Shown here: in pieces, positions 1 to 12,320 of the stretch
How the letters are laid out: each line of letters starts with the position of its first letter
Numbering within the stretch: position 1 is the first letter of the stretch
Assembly: GCF_013044505.1 (NCBI RefSeq)
Contig: NZ_JABERD010000011.1
Span: 38,558 to 102,557 of the forward strand
Reading direction: 5' to 3'
Length of the DNA stretch: 64,000 bases
DNA from: Streptomyces sp. S3(2020)
GTDB lineage: Bacteria; Actinomycetota; Actinomycetes; Streptomycetales; Streptomycetaceae
The notes under the pieces: generated by a model
The model's database searches: none
The model's input: the letters and a program-made list of their open reading frames with translations, nothing else
Told to the model about the DNA's origin: nothing
Made by a program: the position numbers and the translations under genes

Positions 1-2
1 TC

Positions 3-551
3 GGCCCGGACGGACGCAAGGCGAGGAAACGCCTGCTGGCGGGCGCCCGCTTCGTGTTCTACGCCTTCGTCGCCTACTCCGTCGTCTCGTTCGCGGCGGG
101 CTCGGGGTCGAGCGGCGGTGGCGGCGGATCGAGCGACAAACAGTCCAAGGACGTCACGGCGAAGGTGCTGGACCTGCCCGCCGGGCAGTGGATCGTCGGT
201 GCGGCCGGTGCGGGGATCGCCGTGGCCGGTGTGTGGCTCGCGGCCCGGGCCGTCATGCGCTCCTACCGGGACAAGTTCAAACTCGGCGAGATGTCGCCGC
301 GGGTCCGGCGGCTGGTGGACGTGACCGGGGTGGGTGGCGGCGCGGCCCGCGGGCTGGTGTTCGCGGCCGCCGGTGCCTTCGCCGTACGGGCCGCCGTCGA
401 CTACGAACCGGACAAGGCGAAGGGCCTGGACGACACGCTCCGCTCCTTCGCCGAGACCCCGCTCGGCCCCTGGCTGCTGGCTCTGGTGGCGGCCGGCCTG
501 GTGCTGTTCGGCCTGTTCTCCTTCGCGATGGCACGCTGGCGCAGGGTGTGA
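3..551 (+). CDS. DUF1206 domain membrane protein (5' end outside window)
   Basis: The frame is already open at the window edge, so the N-terminal part of this protein is missing; about 182 residues are visible. The visible part has a basic stretch (GRKARKRLLAGARF) leading into a hydrophobic segment, a Gly/Ser-rich loop, and further hydrophobic segments near the middle and at the C-terminus. Basic short loops between paired membrane segments are typical of DUF1206 integral membrane proteins of actinobacteria. The function of the family is unknown. It converges on the FUSC gene downstream with a gap of about 20 bases. The family call rests on recall of sequence style, so it is fairly but not fully secure. 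Confidence 0.75.
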   Translation, partial: GPDGRKARKRLLAGARFVFYAFVAYSVVSFAAGSGSSGGGGGSSDKQSKDVTAKVLDLPAGQWIVGAAGAGIAVAGVWLAARAVMRSYRDKFKLGEMSPRVRRLVDVTGVGGGAARGLVFAAAGAFAVRAAVDYEPDKAKGLDDTLRSFAETPLGPWLLALVAAGLVLFGLFSFAMARWRRV

Positions 552-573
552 GCCGCTGTGAGCCGCCCCGGCG

Positions 574-2859
574 TCAGCCCTTGGGCCGCGCCACCGGCAC
601 CCGCAGCGGCCGGGCCAGCCCCACCACACCCTCGTCCAGCCGCTGGAGATGCCGCAGCACCCGGTCGGTGACCCGGCCGAAGCGCGGTGACCCGGGGACG
701 GCGGGCTCCAGCAGGGAGGCGATGCTCGGCCCCGTCTCCACCTCGTCGGCGGATCGCTCGTCCGCCACACGGGCCGCGGTCGCCCCGATGTTGTGCAGAA
801 TGCGCCGCCCCGCCCCACGCAGCCGGGGATCCGCCGCGATCGACGGGTGGGTGGGCAGCAGCTCGGCCGTCGCGGCCAGGGAACGCGCGTGGTACGCACA
901 GGTCTCCAGCAGCGCGACGACATACCGTGCGGTGTCCCGCCGGGCCCGCAGCGGGGTGACGGGGTGGGTGAGCGGCTGGGTGGCGGCCCGCAGGTCGGCC
1001 AGCGCCTGGTCCAGGTCGCGGGCCTTGTCGAGGAGCTCGGCCGGAGGCCCGCCGCTGAGCTGGTCCACCGCCGTCTCGGTGACGTCCGCGAGCCGGTCCA
1101 GCACCGCGACGAGAAGGTCGTTCGTACGGCGGTCGGTGCGCACCGGCAGCACCAGCGCCGCCGCGAGGACCCCGCAGGCCGCGCCGAGCGCGGTCTCCTC
1201 CACCCGCAGCACCAGCACCGACAGGCTGTACGTGTGCAGCAGGGTGTACAGCACGCCCAGCGCGGCCGTGACGAAGAAGGACATCAACGTGTACGACAGC
1301 GGCGCGGTGTAGAACATCAGAAAGACGCAGACCAGCACCACCGCGAACGCCGTCCAGGTGTGGTGGCCGACCAGCCCCGCGAGACCGATGCCGGCCACCA
1401 CCCCGAGCACGGTGCCCAGGAGCCGCCGGTAGCCCTTGACCAGGATCTCGCCCGTGGAGGCGGTGTTGATGAACACGATCCAGCAGGTCAGCACCGCCCA
1501 GTACCAGCGCTGACTGGACAGCAGCTCACCGCCCACGATGGCCAGCGACGACCCCACCGCGACCTGCACGGCCGCCCGGGTCGTGGGCCGCCGCAACCCC
1601 GTCGGCGCCTCCCGTGCGGACTCCTCGCCGGCGTCGATGGCCGCGTCCTCGGCGTCCAGTTCCTCGCGCGAACGGGTCGTGGCCGGGCTGTCGTCGGACT
1701 CGTCCTGCGGCCCGTCCAGAGCGATCCGCAGCCCCAGCACCGCGCGGGCCGCCTCGCCGATGCCCCGGAAGACGTCCTGGACGGCCGGTGGCGCCGCCGG
1801 CAGGTTCTCCTCGTCCCGGTAGCCAAGGAGGCGGTTGCGCACCTGGGAGAGCCCCGTTCCGGGCCGCGTGGCGACCGGCCGCAGCACGAGCAGCCGCAGC
1901 GCCTCCAGATCACGCCGCACGGTGTCCGTCGCCCGGTCCCGCACCGGCAGCGATCCGCTCGGCGGCACCGGCGCACCGGGCAGATGCAGCGTGAGCGTGT
2001 CCGCCCGCTCGGCGCTGCGCGCGGTCAGCAGCATCAGACCGAGCCGCTCGGCGGCGACCTCGGCGTCCGCGACGCGCCGCTGCACGAGCCGCGCCACCGC
2101 TTCGTCGGCGGTCCCCTCCTCCAGCCGGCCCTGGATCATCAATGCCGTCTCGTGCAGCCGGGCCGTGCCCTCGCGCACATGCTCCAGGGCCTTCTCCACC
2201 TCCTCCGGCCCTCCCGCGTCGAGCAGTTCGAGCTGCGCCGCCACCAGCTGGGCCAGCCGGGCCCGGAAGGCCTCCCGGAGCCGCTCCAGCATCCCCGTCG
2301 GCGTCTCGGGCACCAGCGCGAAGCGCGCGACGGCACTGGCCAGGAAGGCGACGACGAGAGTGCCGTAGAGCTCGGGCAACGCGGAGACGGTGGCACCGAC
2401 GAACAGGGACGCGAAGTAGACCTGGAACCCGATCAGTCCGAGCGCGGTGCCCCGGTCCCCGTACCGGCGCCCGTAGACGGCGCAGAAGATCAACGCGACG
2501 AAGAACAGGTCGCCGGCCACCACATGGGAGCGCAGCAGCGCGGCGAGGGTGACGGCGGCCAGCGCCACCGGCAGGCCCAGCGCGAGGGTGACGGCCTGCC
2601 GGGCACGCTGCTTCTCCCGGATGGCGAAGGTGGCGACCATGGCCGCGATCGCCCCCGCCACCAGATGGGACACCTCGGCCCGCAGCAGGCCGAGCACGGC
2701 CAGCGTGAGCGCGATGGCGCCCACCGTCCGCAGCCCGGCCGCCAGCCGCAGCAGTCCGGGATCGGACGCGGCCACCAGATCCCGCAGCCGCGCCCGCCCC
2801 GGACGACGCACCTCTCGCACCCCCGGCGTACTACTCCTGACGATCCGTCCCCTCGACAT
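574..2859 (-). CDS. FUSC family membrane protein (aromatic acid exporter-like)
   Basis: A 761-residue protein with two hydrophobic blocks, roughly residues 45-180 and 425-575, separated by a long charged helical region. This is the architecture of fusaric acid resistance/aromatic acid exporter proteins. The second block has the family pattern RWYWAVLTCWIVF followed by GYRRLLGTVLGVVAG. It probably exports small aromatic or otherwise toxic acids across the cytoplasmic membrane, but the substrate cannot be read from sequence. The ATG at 2859 overlaps the end of the upstream NADH dehydrogenase gene by 29 bases. An in-frame GTG at 2820, just past that stop, is an alternative start. The overlap suggests translational coupling. 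Confidence 0.8.
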   Translation of the reverse strand: MSRGRIVRSSTPGVREVRRPGRARLRDLVAASDPGLLRLAAGLRTVGAIALTLAVLGLLRAEVSHLVAGAIAAMVATFAIREKQRARQAVTLALGLPVALAAVTLAALLRSHVVAGDLFFVALIFCAVYGRRYGDRGTALGLIGFQVYFASLFVGATVSALPELYGTLVVAFLASAVARFALVPETPTGMLERLREAFRARLAQLVAAQLELLDAGGPEEVEKALEHVREGTARLHETALMIQGRLEEGTADEAVARLVQRRVADAEVAAERLGLMLLTARSAERADTLTLHLPGAPVPPSGSLPVRDRATDTVRRDLEALRLLVLRPVATRPGTGLSQVRNRLLGYRDEENLPAAPPAVQDVFRGIGEAARAVLGLRIALDGPQDESDDSPATTRSREELDAEDAAIDAGEESAREAPTGLRRPTTRAAVQVAVGSSLAIVGGELLSSQRWYWAVLTCWIVFINTASTGEILVKGYRRLLGTVLGVVAGIGLAGLVGHHTWTAFAVVLVCVFLMFYTAPLSYTLMSFFVTAALGVLYTLLHTYSLSVLVLRVEETALGAACGVLAAALVLPVRTDRRTNDLLVAVLDRLADVTETAVDQLSGGPPAELLDKARDLDQALADLRAATQPLTHPVTPLRARRDTARYVVALLETCAYHARSLAATAELLPTHPSIAADPRLRGAGRRILHNIGATAARVADERSADEVETGPSIASLLEPAVPGSPRFGRVTDRVLRHLQRLDEGVVGLARPLRVPVARPKG

Positions 2860-4195
2860 GCGCCTGGACCTGCTCCGGCGTCAGATACGAGTTGGTGTAC
2901 TCGAAGTCGTGGAGCTTGGCGGCCTTGCGGGCCTGGAACCCGGTGCGCACGAAATCGTCACCGGCCAGCGCGTTGAGCGTCCAGTTGGTCGCGACCCGCA
3001 CCTTGGCGACATTGGTGCGCAGCGCCGCCCAGTGGTAACCGCGGGCCGCGGCCTGGGCGGGCAGACCGCGCAGTTCGATGCCGAGCGGCTTGGACACGGC
3101 GTCCTTGCCGCCGAGGTCGACGACGAGACCGAGGTCCTTGTGGCTGTACGGCGTCGTCGACTGCCCCCGCAGGGTGGCGATGACGTTGTCGGCGACGTGC
3201 TTGCCCTGGCGCATCGCGTGCTGGGCCGTGGGCGGGCACACCGCGCCCTCCTCACCCTTGGCCTCGTCGGGCACCGCGGCGGAGTCACCGAGCGCGAACA
3301 CGCCGTCGTGACCCGGCAGGTTCATGTCCGCGGTGACCGCGAGCCTCCCGCGGACCGTCTCCGCGCCGAGCGTCGCGATGAGCGGGCTCGCGACCACACC
3401 GGCGGTCCAGATCAGGGTGCGGGTGGGGACCACCCGGCCGTCGGTGAAGGTGACCTCCTCGGGACCCGCCTTGGCGATGGACGTGCCCAGCGAGATCTCG
3501 ATACCGCGTTTGGTGAGGATCTGCTGCGCGGTGCTGCCCAGCTTGTCGCCCAGCTCGGGCATCAGCTTGGGCGCGATGTCGATCAGATGCCACTTGATGA
3601 GCCCCGGATCGATGCGCGGATAACGCCTGACGGCCGCGTGCGTGAGCTTCTGGAGGCACGCCGCGGTCTCGGTGCCCGCGTAGCCGCCGCCCACGACCAC
3701 GAACTGCAACCGCGAGGCACGTTCGGCCTCGTCATGGCTGGCGTCGGCGAGGTCGAGCTGCGCGATGACATGGTCACGGACGTACGCGGCCTCGGCGAGG
3801 GTCTTCATACCGAACGCGTTGTCGGTGAGGCCGGGGATGTCGAAGGTACGGGTGACGCTGCCGGGGGCCAGCACGATGTAGTCGTACGGCACGTCGACGA
3901 TCTCGTCGGTGATGGTGCGGACGACGCAGACCTTGGACTTGAGGTCCACGCCGATGGCACCGCCCGGGATGATCCGGGTGCGGTACTTCTTGCTGCGGCG
4001 CAGCGAGACGGCGATCGACTGGGGCGTCAGCACCCCGGAGGCGACCTGGGGGAGCAGCGGAAGGTAGAGCTGGTAGGCGAACGGCGTCACCAGCGTGACG
4101 TCGGCCTCGTCGAGGGCGAGCCTGCGTTCCAGCCGGCGAACGCACTCCACGCCGGCGAAGCCTGCGCCAACCACCAGGATCCTGGGTCGTGTCAC
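2831..4195 (-). CDS. ndh: NAD(P)/FAD-dependent oxidoreductase, type II NADH dehydrogenase
   Basis: A 454-residue flavoprotein expected to oxidise NADH and pass electrons to menaquinone on the inner face of the membrane without pumping protons. It has the FAD-binding motif VVGAGFAGVECVRRLE at the N-terminus, a second dinucleotide fold VVVGGGYAGTETAA near residue 170 for NAD(P)H, and the FAD-contacting FALGDSAAV near residue 300. Length and motif order fit NDH-2. I chose the GTG at 4195 because a GGAAG ribosome site precedes it and the FAD motif begins seven codons later; a longer reading to 4282 adds an unconserved proline/glycine-rich head. FUSC follows with an overlap. Confidence 0.88.
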   Translation of the reverse strand: MTRPRILVVGAGFAGVECVRRLERRLALDEADVTLVTPFAYQLYLPLLPQVASGVLTPQSIAVSLRRSKKYRTRIIPGGAIGVDLKSKVCVVRTITDEIVDVPYDYIVLAPGSVTRTFDIPGLTDNAFGMKTLAEAAYVRDHVIAQLDLADASHDEAERASRLQFVVVGGGYAGTETAACLQKLTHAAVRRYPRIDPGLIKWHLIDIAPKLMPELGDKLGSTAQQILTKRGIEISLGTSIAKAGPEEVTFTDGRVVPTRTLIWTAGVVASPLIATLGAETVRGRLAVTADMNLPGHDGVFALGDSAAVPDEAKGEEGAVCPPTAQHAMRQGKHVADNVIATLRGQSTTPYSHKDLGLVVDLGGKDAVSKPLGIELRGLPAQAAARGYHWAALRTNVAKVRVATNWTLNALAGDDFVRTGFQARKAAKLHDFEYTNSYLTPEQVQAHVEGTDRQE

Positions 4196-4394
4196 GGTCT
4201 TTCTTCCCTTCTGCGGCTCCGGCGGTCCGAGTCGGACGCCGTTCGCCTGCCCTGGATCTCCGCTTCGCAACATCGATCCCACCGTGCCTCATGCCGTTCC
4301 GCCAGCCGGGTGCGGCAGGCAGACGAACGCGTCGTGCACCACCATGCCCGTCACGGTGCTCCCGCGCACCGGCTGAGAGCGAATGTCGTGTGTC

Positions 4395-4799
4395 TCACCA
4401 GGGCAGAAACACGTGCACGTCCTTGCCGTTGCCCTCCGTCACCACACTCACCTGGTCGCACAGGGCATGGATCAGATGCCAGCCGACACCGCCACCGCCG
4501 CTGCTCGGGTGAAAGGAACGCGGGGCCGGTGGGGCGGGACTCGTGTCGTGCACGGTCACATGGACGCCGTCGAAGGTACGGCGCATGGACAGGTCGAAAG
4601 GTCCCGGGGCGTACTGGACGGCGTTGGCGGCCAGCTCCGTGACGACGAGCAGGATGTCGTCCCAGTGCTCGGGCGTCGCGGGCGGCGAGGCCTGCGCGAG
4701 CGCGTACAGGAACTCGTCCGCGGCGATCCGCGCGGCTGAGACGCTCTGCGGCTCACCGGCGAAGCTCGTGGTGAGACTCGGGATCTCCACGGAGGCCAA
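4395..4799 (-). CDS. RsbW-like ATP-binding protein (anti-sigma/serine kinase family)
   Basis: A 134-residue single-domain HATPase_c protein. The N box VVTELAANAVQYAPGP and the glycine-rich GGGGVGWHLIHALCDQV near the C-terminus are those of RsbW/SpoIIAB-type anti-sigma factor kinases, which are very numerous in Streptomyces. Such proteins bind a sigma factor or phosphorylate an anti-sigma antagonist. No sigma or STAS antagonist gene is adjacent, so the partner is unknown. I chose the TTG at 4799 because AGGAAG sits five bases upstream; an earlier start at 4856 adds a basic, unconserved stretch. About 115 bases separate it from the acyl-CoA synthetase upstream. Confidence 0.8.
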   Translation of the reverse strand: MASVEIPSLTTSFAGEPQSVSAARIAADEFLYALAQASPPATPEHWDDILLVVTELAANAVQYAPGPFDLSMRRTFDGVHVTVHDTSPAPPAPRSFHPSSGGGGVGWHLIHALCDQVSVVTEGNGKDVHVFLPW

Positions 4800-4913
4800 T
4801 GGTGCTTCCTGCCTGGTTCGCGTGCCGGTCCTGTACGGCGGCCCTGAGGGCGCCACTCCTGCGGGTTCCCGGGGGCGCTGAGGTCAATCGGACTCCCGGG
4901 ACCCGGATTCGGG

Positions 4914-6818
4914 TCACCGGAACACGTTGTCCGAGTCGTCCCAGCCCGTGAGCTCCTCCCGCGCCCACTCCCGGGAGCCGCGGGAGCGCGCCTGGTACAT
5001 CGCGTCGATCTCGAACGCGTAGTGCTCGACGATCGCGTCCCGGCGCAGCTTCATCGAGGGCGTCAGCAGTGCGCTGGTGTGGTCGAACGGATGCGGCAGG
5101 ACCCGGAACACCCGGATGGACTCCGAACGGGACACGGTGCTGTTCGCCGCGGCCACCGCGCGCCCGATCTCCTCCCGCAGCGTGTTCTCCTCGCGCGCCT
5201 CCCGGCTCGGTGAGTCACCCGGCATCGCGAGCCCGCCGCGCCAGTGGGCCAGGAACTCCGGGTCCAGGGTGAGCAGCGCGCCCACACAGGGCCGGTTGTC
5301 GCCCACGAGGACCGCCTGGTGGATGAGCGGATGCATACGCAGCCGCTGCTCCAGGAAGGCCGGGGCCACGCTCTTGCCGCCGCTGGTGATGATGACGTCC
5401 TTCTTGCGGCCGGTGATCATGAGATAGCCCTCGTGGTCCAGCTGCCCGAGGTCCCCCGTGGCCAGCCAACCGCTGCCCAGCGCGGTCCGGGTGGCGGAGT
5501 CGTCGTTGACGTACCCCTGGAACACCGATGGTCCACGCACGAGGATCTCCCCGTCGTCCGCCACCCAGATGTCCGTGCCCGGAAGGGCCTGGCCCACGGT
5601 GCCGGACTTCTCCCGGCCCACCGGCTGTGCCGTGATGCCGCCGCTCGTCTCGGTGAGCCCGTAGGCGTCGTTCACGTAGAGGCCGATGCCCTCGTAGAAC
5701 AGACAGAGTTCGCGGCCCAGGGGCGAACCGCCCGAGGCCGCGCGCATCACCCGGCCGCCCAGTGCGGCCCGCAGCCTGCGGTACACCGTCCTCTCGTACA
5801 GCGCGTGTTGCAGCCGCAGGTCCAGGCCGGGTCCCGGCCCCAGGCCCAGCCGATGGCGTTCGACGGCCGACGCGAAGTCCCGTGCCGTCTCCGCGGCCCG
5901 CTCGAACAGTGCGCCGCGGCCCGCCTCCTGGGCGATCCGCAGGAAGTTCTTGTAGATCTTCTCGAACAGCGACGGCACGCCGCAGAAATACGTGGGGCGG
6001 AACGACCGCAGGGACGCCGACAGCGTCTGCGCGCTCAGGTCGGGCTCGTGCCCCATCAGCAGACCGCCGCGGATGCACAGGGACTGCACCAGCATGCCGT
6101 ACACATGGGAGAACGGCAGGAACACGAGGACCGAGCCCTGGCCGCCCGGTGGCACCACGGTGTGGCCCCAGCCCTCGAAGAGCGTGTCGCAGGCGCTCGC
6201 CAGACCGCGGTGGCTCAACGCGCAGCCCAGCGGCCGGCCCGTGGTGCCGGAGGTGTACACGACGGCCGCGGTGGAGTTCGGCATCACGATGCGGCGCAGC
6301 GACTCGACCGTGGTGAGCGGGATGAACTCGCCCCGCTTCACGAGCTGTTCCAGTGACCCGTCGTCCAACTGCCAGACATGGCGCAGCCGTGGCAGCGACG
6401 CGCACACCGAGCCCACCGTCATCACGCTCTGTTCGTCCTCGACGAACACGCCGACACAGTCCGCGTCCTGAAGGATCCAGGCGACCTGATCGCGCGACGA
6501 CGTCGGATAGATCGGCACGACCTCGGCGCCGACGGCCCACAGCGCATGGCTGATCACCGTCCACTCGTAACGGGTGCGCGCCATGATCGCGACCCGGTGG
6601 CCGGGCGAGATCCCGGAGGCGACCAGGCCCTTGGCGAGGTCGACGACCTCGTCCCGCACCTCCACGGCGGTCACCTCCTCCCACACGCTGGAGGCGGGGT
6701 CGGGGCGGCGCGCGAGCATCGGCTGGGTGGGGTTCCGGGCCGCCGTCTCGAAGACGCTGTCGGCGAGTCCACCGGTCAGCGGCGAGACGGACGGGGGAGC
6801 GAGGGCGACGTCGCGCAT
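4914..6818 (-). CDS. Long-chain acyl-CoA synthetase (AMP-forming, FadD15-like)
   Basis: A 634-residue adenylate-forming enzyme predicted to activate fatty acids with ATP and CoA. The P-loop-like motif VVYTSGTTGRPLG is near residue 190, YGLTETSGGITAQP near residue 390 and GWLATGDLGQLDHEGY near residue 445. ITGRKKDVIITSGGKSVAP follows and marks the hinge to the C-terminal subdomain. The length of just over 600 residues fits the long-chain/FACS branch rather than the roughly 500-residue short-chain branch. The ATG at 6818 is preceded by AGGAG at a good distance. It follows glgB by 181 bases in the same direction and may have its own promoter. Confidence 0.88.
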   Translation of the reverse strand: MRDVALAPPSVSPLTGGLADSVFETAARNPTQPMLARRPDPASSVWEEVTAVEVRDEVVDLAKGLVASGISPGHRVAIMARTRYEWTVISHALWAVGAEVVPIYPTSSRDQVAWILQDADCVGVFVEDEQSVMTVGSVCASLPRLRHVWQLDDGSLEQLVKRGEFIPLTTVESLRRIVMPNSTAAVVYTSGTTGRPLGCALSHRGLASACDTLFEGWGHTVVPPGGQGSVLVFLPFSHVYGMLVQSLCIRGGLLMGHEPDLSAQTLSASLRSFRPTYFCGVPSLFEKIYKNFLRIAQEAGRGALFERAAETARDFASAVERHRLGLGPGPGLDLRLQHALYERTVYRRLRAALGGRVMRAASGGSPLGRELCLFYEGIGLYVNDAYGLTETSGGITAQPVGREKSGTVGQALPGTDIWVADDGEILVRGPSVFQGYVNDDSATRTALGSGWLATGDLGQLDHEGYLMITGRKKDVIITSGGKSVAPAFLEQRLRMHPLIHQAVLVGDNRPCVGALLTLDPEFLAHWRGGLAMPGDSPSREAREENTLREEIGRAVAAANSTVSRSESIRVFRVLPHPFDHTSALLTPSMKLRRDAIVEHYAFEIDAMYQARSRGSREWAREELTGWDDSDNVFR

Positions 6819-6999
6819 GCGCTGCTCCTGATGTGTACGGGGTGTGACTCCACCGATGAGAACTGTTATCGGCGGTGCCCGAATCTAGCCCAGGTCAGCG
6901 CGTTCGACGAAGGGATTCGACAACTAGCTCCGAGTTGATGATCTCGAAGAGGTCTCGGCACCCGCCGCGTGTCGAAGGGGATCGTCCCGTCGTCGAGGA

Positions 7000-9204
7000 T
7001 CACACAGGCGACAGCCACACGGTCGCCAGCGGCGGCAGGGTGAGCCGTACGACGCCGTCCTCCGGCTTCACCGGGTCGGGACAGGTGACGGCACCGCCGC
7101 CGTAGCGTTCCGCGTCGGTGTTGAGGACCTCCTGCCAGGCGGGGACGTCCCCCGGGATGGCGAGGCGGTAGTCGTGGCGGACGACGGGGGAGAAGTTGGA
7201 GACGGCGAGAAGGGGGGTTCCGTGGGCGTCGAAGCGGAGGAAGGCGAAGACGTTGTCGTCGGCCGCGTCTCCCACGATCCACCGGAAGCCGTCCGGAGTC
7301 GTGTCCCGCTGCCACAGGGCGGGCGTCGCCCGGTAGACGGTGTTGAGGTCACGGACCAGATCCTGTACCCCGCGGTGGTCGGCCTCGGCGCCGTAGCCGG
7401 GGTCGAGGAGCCACCAGTCCGGGCCGTCGGCCTCCGACCACTCCGCTCCCTGGGCGAATTCCTGGCCCATGAAGAGGAGTTGTTTGCCGGGGTGGGCCCA
7501 CATGAAGGCGAGGTAGGCGCGGTGGGTGGCGCGTTGTTGCCACCAGTCGCCGGGCATCTTGGAGACGAGTGAGCGTTTGCCGTGGACGACTTCGTCGTGG
7601 GAGATGGGCAGGACGTAGTTCTCGCTGTAGGCGTAGACCATGGAGAAGGTCATCTCGTGGTGGTGGTACTTGCGGTGGACCGGCTCGTGCTGGACGTAGC
7701 CCAGGGAGTCGTGCATCCAGCCCATGTTCCACTTCAGGCCGAACCCCAGACCGCCGCTCTCCGTCGGCCGCGTCACCCCGCCCCACGCGGTGGACTCCTC
7801 GGCGATCGTCATGACCCCCGGCACCCGCCGGTACACGGTGGCGTTCATCTCCTGGAGGAACGCCATCGCGTCGAGATCCTCACGCCCGCCGAACACATTG
7901 GGCGTCCACTGACCGGAGTCCCGTGAGTAGTCGAGGTAGAGCATCGAGGCGACCGCGTCCACCCGCAGCCCGTCGATGTGGAACTCCTCGCACCAGTAGA
8001 CGGCGTTGGCGACCAGGAAGTTGCGCACCTCGACCCGCCCGAAGTCGAACTCGTACGTCCCCCAGTCCGGATGCTCGGCCCGCCGCCAGTCTCCCGGCTC
8101 GTACAGCGGCTCCCCGTCGAACCGCCCCAACGCCCAGTCGTCCTTGGGGAAATGAGCCGGAACCCAGTCCATGATCACGCCGAGGCCGGCCCGGTGCAGG
8201 GCGTCCACCAGATACCGGAAGTCGTCCGGCGAGCCCAGCCGCGAGGTCGGCGCGTAGAACCCGGTGACCTGGTAGCCCCAGGAGCCGCCGAAGGGATGCT
8301 CGGCGACCGGCATCAGCTCGACATGGGTGAACCCGAGGTCCTTGACGTACGCCGGGAGTTCCTCGGCGAGTTGACGGTACGTCAGTCCCCGCCGCCAGGA
8401 CGGCAGATGGACCTCGTACACCGAGAACGGAGCCTCGTGCACCGGCACGTCCCCGCGCCGCTCCAGCCACTCCTGGTCGCCCCACTCGTAGCGGGAGGCC
8501 GTCACCACGGACGCCGTCGCGGGCGGTACCTCGGTACCGCGAGCCATCGGGTCGGCCTTGAGGAAGCGGTCACCGGCGCGCGACGTGATCTCGAACTTGT
8601 ACCGGGTGCCCTCGCCGATGCCCGGCAGGAACAGCTCCCACACCCCGGACGCGCCGAGGGAGCGCATCGGGAACGCCGTCCCGTCCCAGCAGGTGAACTC
8701 CCCGGCGACCCGCACGCCTTGCGCGTTGGGCGCCCACACCGTGAAACGGGTGCCGGTCACACCCTGATGGGTCATGGGCTCGGCGCCGAGCGCCTTCCAC
8801 AGCTCCTCGTGCCGACCCTCGCGGATGAGATGCAGATCGACATCGCCGAGGGCGGGCAGGAAGCGGTACGGGTCGTGCACCTCCTGCTCGCCGTCGTCCT
8901 CGTAGGACACCAGCAGCGTGTACGGGGGAACCGCCTCCAGCGGGAGTACGCCGGCGAAGAGGCCGTCGCCCTCGGACGAGAGCCTGCTGCGCTCACCGTC
9001 GACGACCACGTCCACGGCACGGGCGAAGGGCCGCAGCGCCCGGAAGGCGATCCCGCCCGGCACCGGGTGGGCGCCGAGCAGGGAGTGCGGGTCGTGATGG
9101 GCGCCCGACAGCAGCCGCGTGCGGTCGACGGGGTCCAGGGCGGGCGCGCCACGGCAGGGGAGCGGGCCGCCGGCCTCGGGGGGTGAGGTGTCGCGCAGTG
9201 CCAT
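7000..9204 (-). CDS. glgB: 1,4-alpha-glucan branching enzyme GlgB
   Basis: A 734-residue GH13 branching enzyme that cuts alpha-1,4-glucan chains and re-attaches them through alpha-1,6 bonds. It has a full-length N-terminal extension, a CBM48 domain ([17 protein letters not shown] near residue 160), the catalytic barrel, and an all-beta C-terminal domain. The barrel carries [18 protein letters not shown] with the nucleophile Asp, TIAEES with the acid/base Glu, and [10 protein letters not shown] with the third catalytic Asp. It is the last gene of the glgE-treS-mak-glgB run, four bases after mak, so it is almost certainly co-transcribed. In the GlgE pathway it branches the linear chains built from maltose-1-phosphate. 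Confidence 0.97.
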   Translation of the reverse strand: MALRDTSPPEAGGPLPCRGAPALDPVDRTRLLSGAHHDPHSLLGAHPVPGGIAFRALRPFARAVDVVVDGERSRLSSEGDGLFAGVLPLEAVPPYTLLVSYEDDGEQEVHDPYRFLPALGDVDLHLIREGRHEELWKALGAEPMTHQGVTGTRFTVWAPNAQGVRVAGEFTCWDGTAFPMRSLGASGVWELFLPGIGEGTRYKFEITSRAGDRFLKADPMARGTEVPPATASVVTASRYEWGDQEWLERRGDVPVHEAPFSVYEVHLPSWRRGLTYRQLAEELPAYVKDLGFTHVELMPVAEHPFGGSWGYQVTGFYAPTSRLGSPDDFRYLVDALHRAGLGVIMDWVPAHFPKDDWALGRFDGEPLYEPGDWRRAEHPDWGTYEFDFGRVEVRNFLVANAVYWCEEFHIDGLRVDAVASMLYLDYSRDSGQWTPNVFGGREDLDAMAFLQEMNATVYRRVPGVMTIAEESTAWGGVTRPTESGGLGFGLKWNMGWMHDSLGYVQHEPVHRKYHHHEMTFSMVYAYSENYVLPISHDEVVHGKRSLVSKMPGDWWQQRATHRAYLAFMWAHPGKQLLFMGQEFAQGAEWSEADGPDWWLLDPGYGAEADHRGVQDLVRDLNTVYRATPALWQRDTTPDGFRWIVGDAADDNVFAFLRFDAHGTPLLAVSNFSPVVRHDYRLAIPGDVPAWQEVLNTDAERYGGGAVTCPDPVKPEDGVVRLTLPPLATVWLSPV

Positions 9205-9208
9205 GACC

Positions 9209-10573
9209 TCAGGCTCCTCTCACGGCGAGACGCTCGATCGCCGCCATCGGCACGGGCAGCCAGTCGGGCCGGTGCCGGGCCTCGTACAGGACTTCGTACA
9301 CGGCGCGGTCCGTCTCGTAGGCGCGCAGCAGACCGTGCTTCTTGCGCGGGTCCCACCCGGCCAGCGAGGCGTACCCCGCGCAGTAGGCCTCACGGCAGCG
9401 GCGCGCCCACTCCGGACGCCAGGGGCGGCGCTGGCGGGCCGCGTAGTCGAAGGAACGCAGCATGCCGGCGATGTCCCGCACGGGGGAGTGGGTACTGCGG
9501 CGCTCGGCGAGGGGGCGGGACGGCTCCCCCTCGAAGTCGATCACGAACCACTCGCGGCCGGCCCGCAGCACCTGCCCCAGATGCAGATCACCGTGGATGC
9601 GCTGGGCGGGCGGACCGGGATCGCAGGTGGTGAGGGCGTCGAACGCGGTCCGCAGCGCGGGGACGTACGGCTGGAGCGCCGGTACGCAGTGCGCGGCGGC
9701 GGCGAGCCGCTCGGTCATCGCGGTCGCCGTCCGGCCGTTCTCGGCGTGTGCCCGGGAGGGGAAGGCCGCGGCCAGCGCTAGGTGCACCTCCGCCGTGGCA
9801 TGCCCCAACTCGTGGGCCTGGGCCGTGAAGTCGTCACCGGAGGCGAGCGCCTGGAGAGCCAGCGTCCAGCCGTCGGACGCGGCGGGCAGGAAGGGCTGGA
9901 GCACCCCGAGCGTCGCCTCCTGGGGATGCGTCGTGCGGAACCAGGCGACCGGTGCGGGCACCCGACGGCACCCCTCGCCGGCCAGCGCGCCCGGCACCTC
10001 CAGGTCGGGGTTGACACCGGGCTGGACACGCCGGAAGACCTTGAGGATGAACGAGTCCCCGTACACCAGCGAGGAGTTGGACTGCTCGGCGTCCAGCATC
10101 CGCGGCGCGAGTCCCGCGGGTACGGACACGGACGGGTCGGCCTCGAAACACAGGGGACCCGCCGCACCGGGCCGCCGCAGCCGCTCCAGGAGCAGCTGCG
10201 CGACCCGCGGGTCCTGGAGCGCGTCGTAGACCGTCAGCCCGGCCAGTGGCCCTGCCTCCGCCCGCCCGATGAGGGCGCGGCCGAGGCGCGGCGACAGATG
10301 CTTGCGTACGCCGAGCAGCAGCTGGTAGCAGTCGCCGGCCGTGGCGGTGCCGCCGCCGGGGGCGGGGACGGCCGCGTGTCCGGTCTGCACCAGCAGATGC
10401 AGACAGCCCGGGAAAAGCTCCGTCATGGACAGCAGCGAGAGGTCCGTGACGGGCCGGTCCTTGCCCGCGAACCAGCGCTGGCGGGGCAGCCACTCGCGCA
10501 GCAGCCCGGCGAGCGAGGCCATGGGCCCGGGAGCGGTCGTACTGCCCGGGTGGGGGAATGCGGTCTTCGGCAT
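9209..10573 (-). CDS. mak: Maltokinase (Pep2/Mak)
   Basis: A 454-residue kinase that phosphorylates maltose to maltose-1-phosphate with ATP, supplying GlgE. The aminoglycoside-phosphotransferase-like catalytic motif [15 protein letters not shown] lies near residue 325 and the metal-binding [16 protein letters not shown] follows. The N-terminal cap has the maltokinase hallmark [11 protein letters not shown] chose the ATG at 10573 because AAGGAGG lies just upstream; a GTG six codons earlier is inside that ribosome site. It lies between treS (28 bases upstream) and glgB (4 bases downstream), which matches the usual treS-mak coupling that turns trehalose-derived maltose into the phosphorylated building block. 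Confidence 0.95.
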   Translation of the reverse strand: MPKTAFPHPGSTTAPGPMASLAGLLREWLPRQRWFAGKDRPVTDLSLLSMTELFPGCLHLLVQTGHAAVPAPGGGTATAGDCYQLLLGVRKHLSPRLGRALIGRAEAGPLAGLTVYDALQDPRVAQLLLERLRRPGAAGPLCFEADPSVSVPAGLAPRMLDAEQSNSSLVYGDSFILKVFRRVQPGVNPDLEVPGALAGEGCRRVPAPVAWFRTTHPQEATLGVLQPFLPAASDGWTLALQALASGDDFTAQAHELGHATAEVHLALAAAFPSRAHAENGRTATAMTERLAAAAHCVPALQPYVPALRTAFDALTTCDPGPPAQRIHGDLHLGQVLRAGREWFVIDFEGEPSRPLAERRSTHSPVRDIAGMLRSFDYAARQRRPWRPEWARRCREAYCAGYASLAGWDPRKKHGLLRAYETDRAVYEVLYEARHRPDWLPVPMAAIERLAVRGA

Positions 10574-10601
10574 GGTGACGCCTCCTTTCACCGGCGGTCG
10601 C

Positions 10602-12316
<1,715 letters not shown>

Positions 12317-12320
<4 letters not shown>

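Noticed and set aside
793..2976. Long plus-strand reading frame opposite the FUSC gene
   Set aside because: Its translation is low-complexity Arg/Gly/Gln-rich with no family resemblance. The minus strand here encodes a clear FUSC protein; long antisense frames are expected in high-GC DNA.
4196..4394. Search for a promoter or small gene before ndh
   Set aside because: I saw no convincing -10/-35 pair, dyad or small reading frame with a ribosome site in this 199-base stretch.
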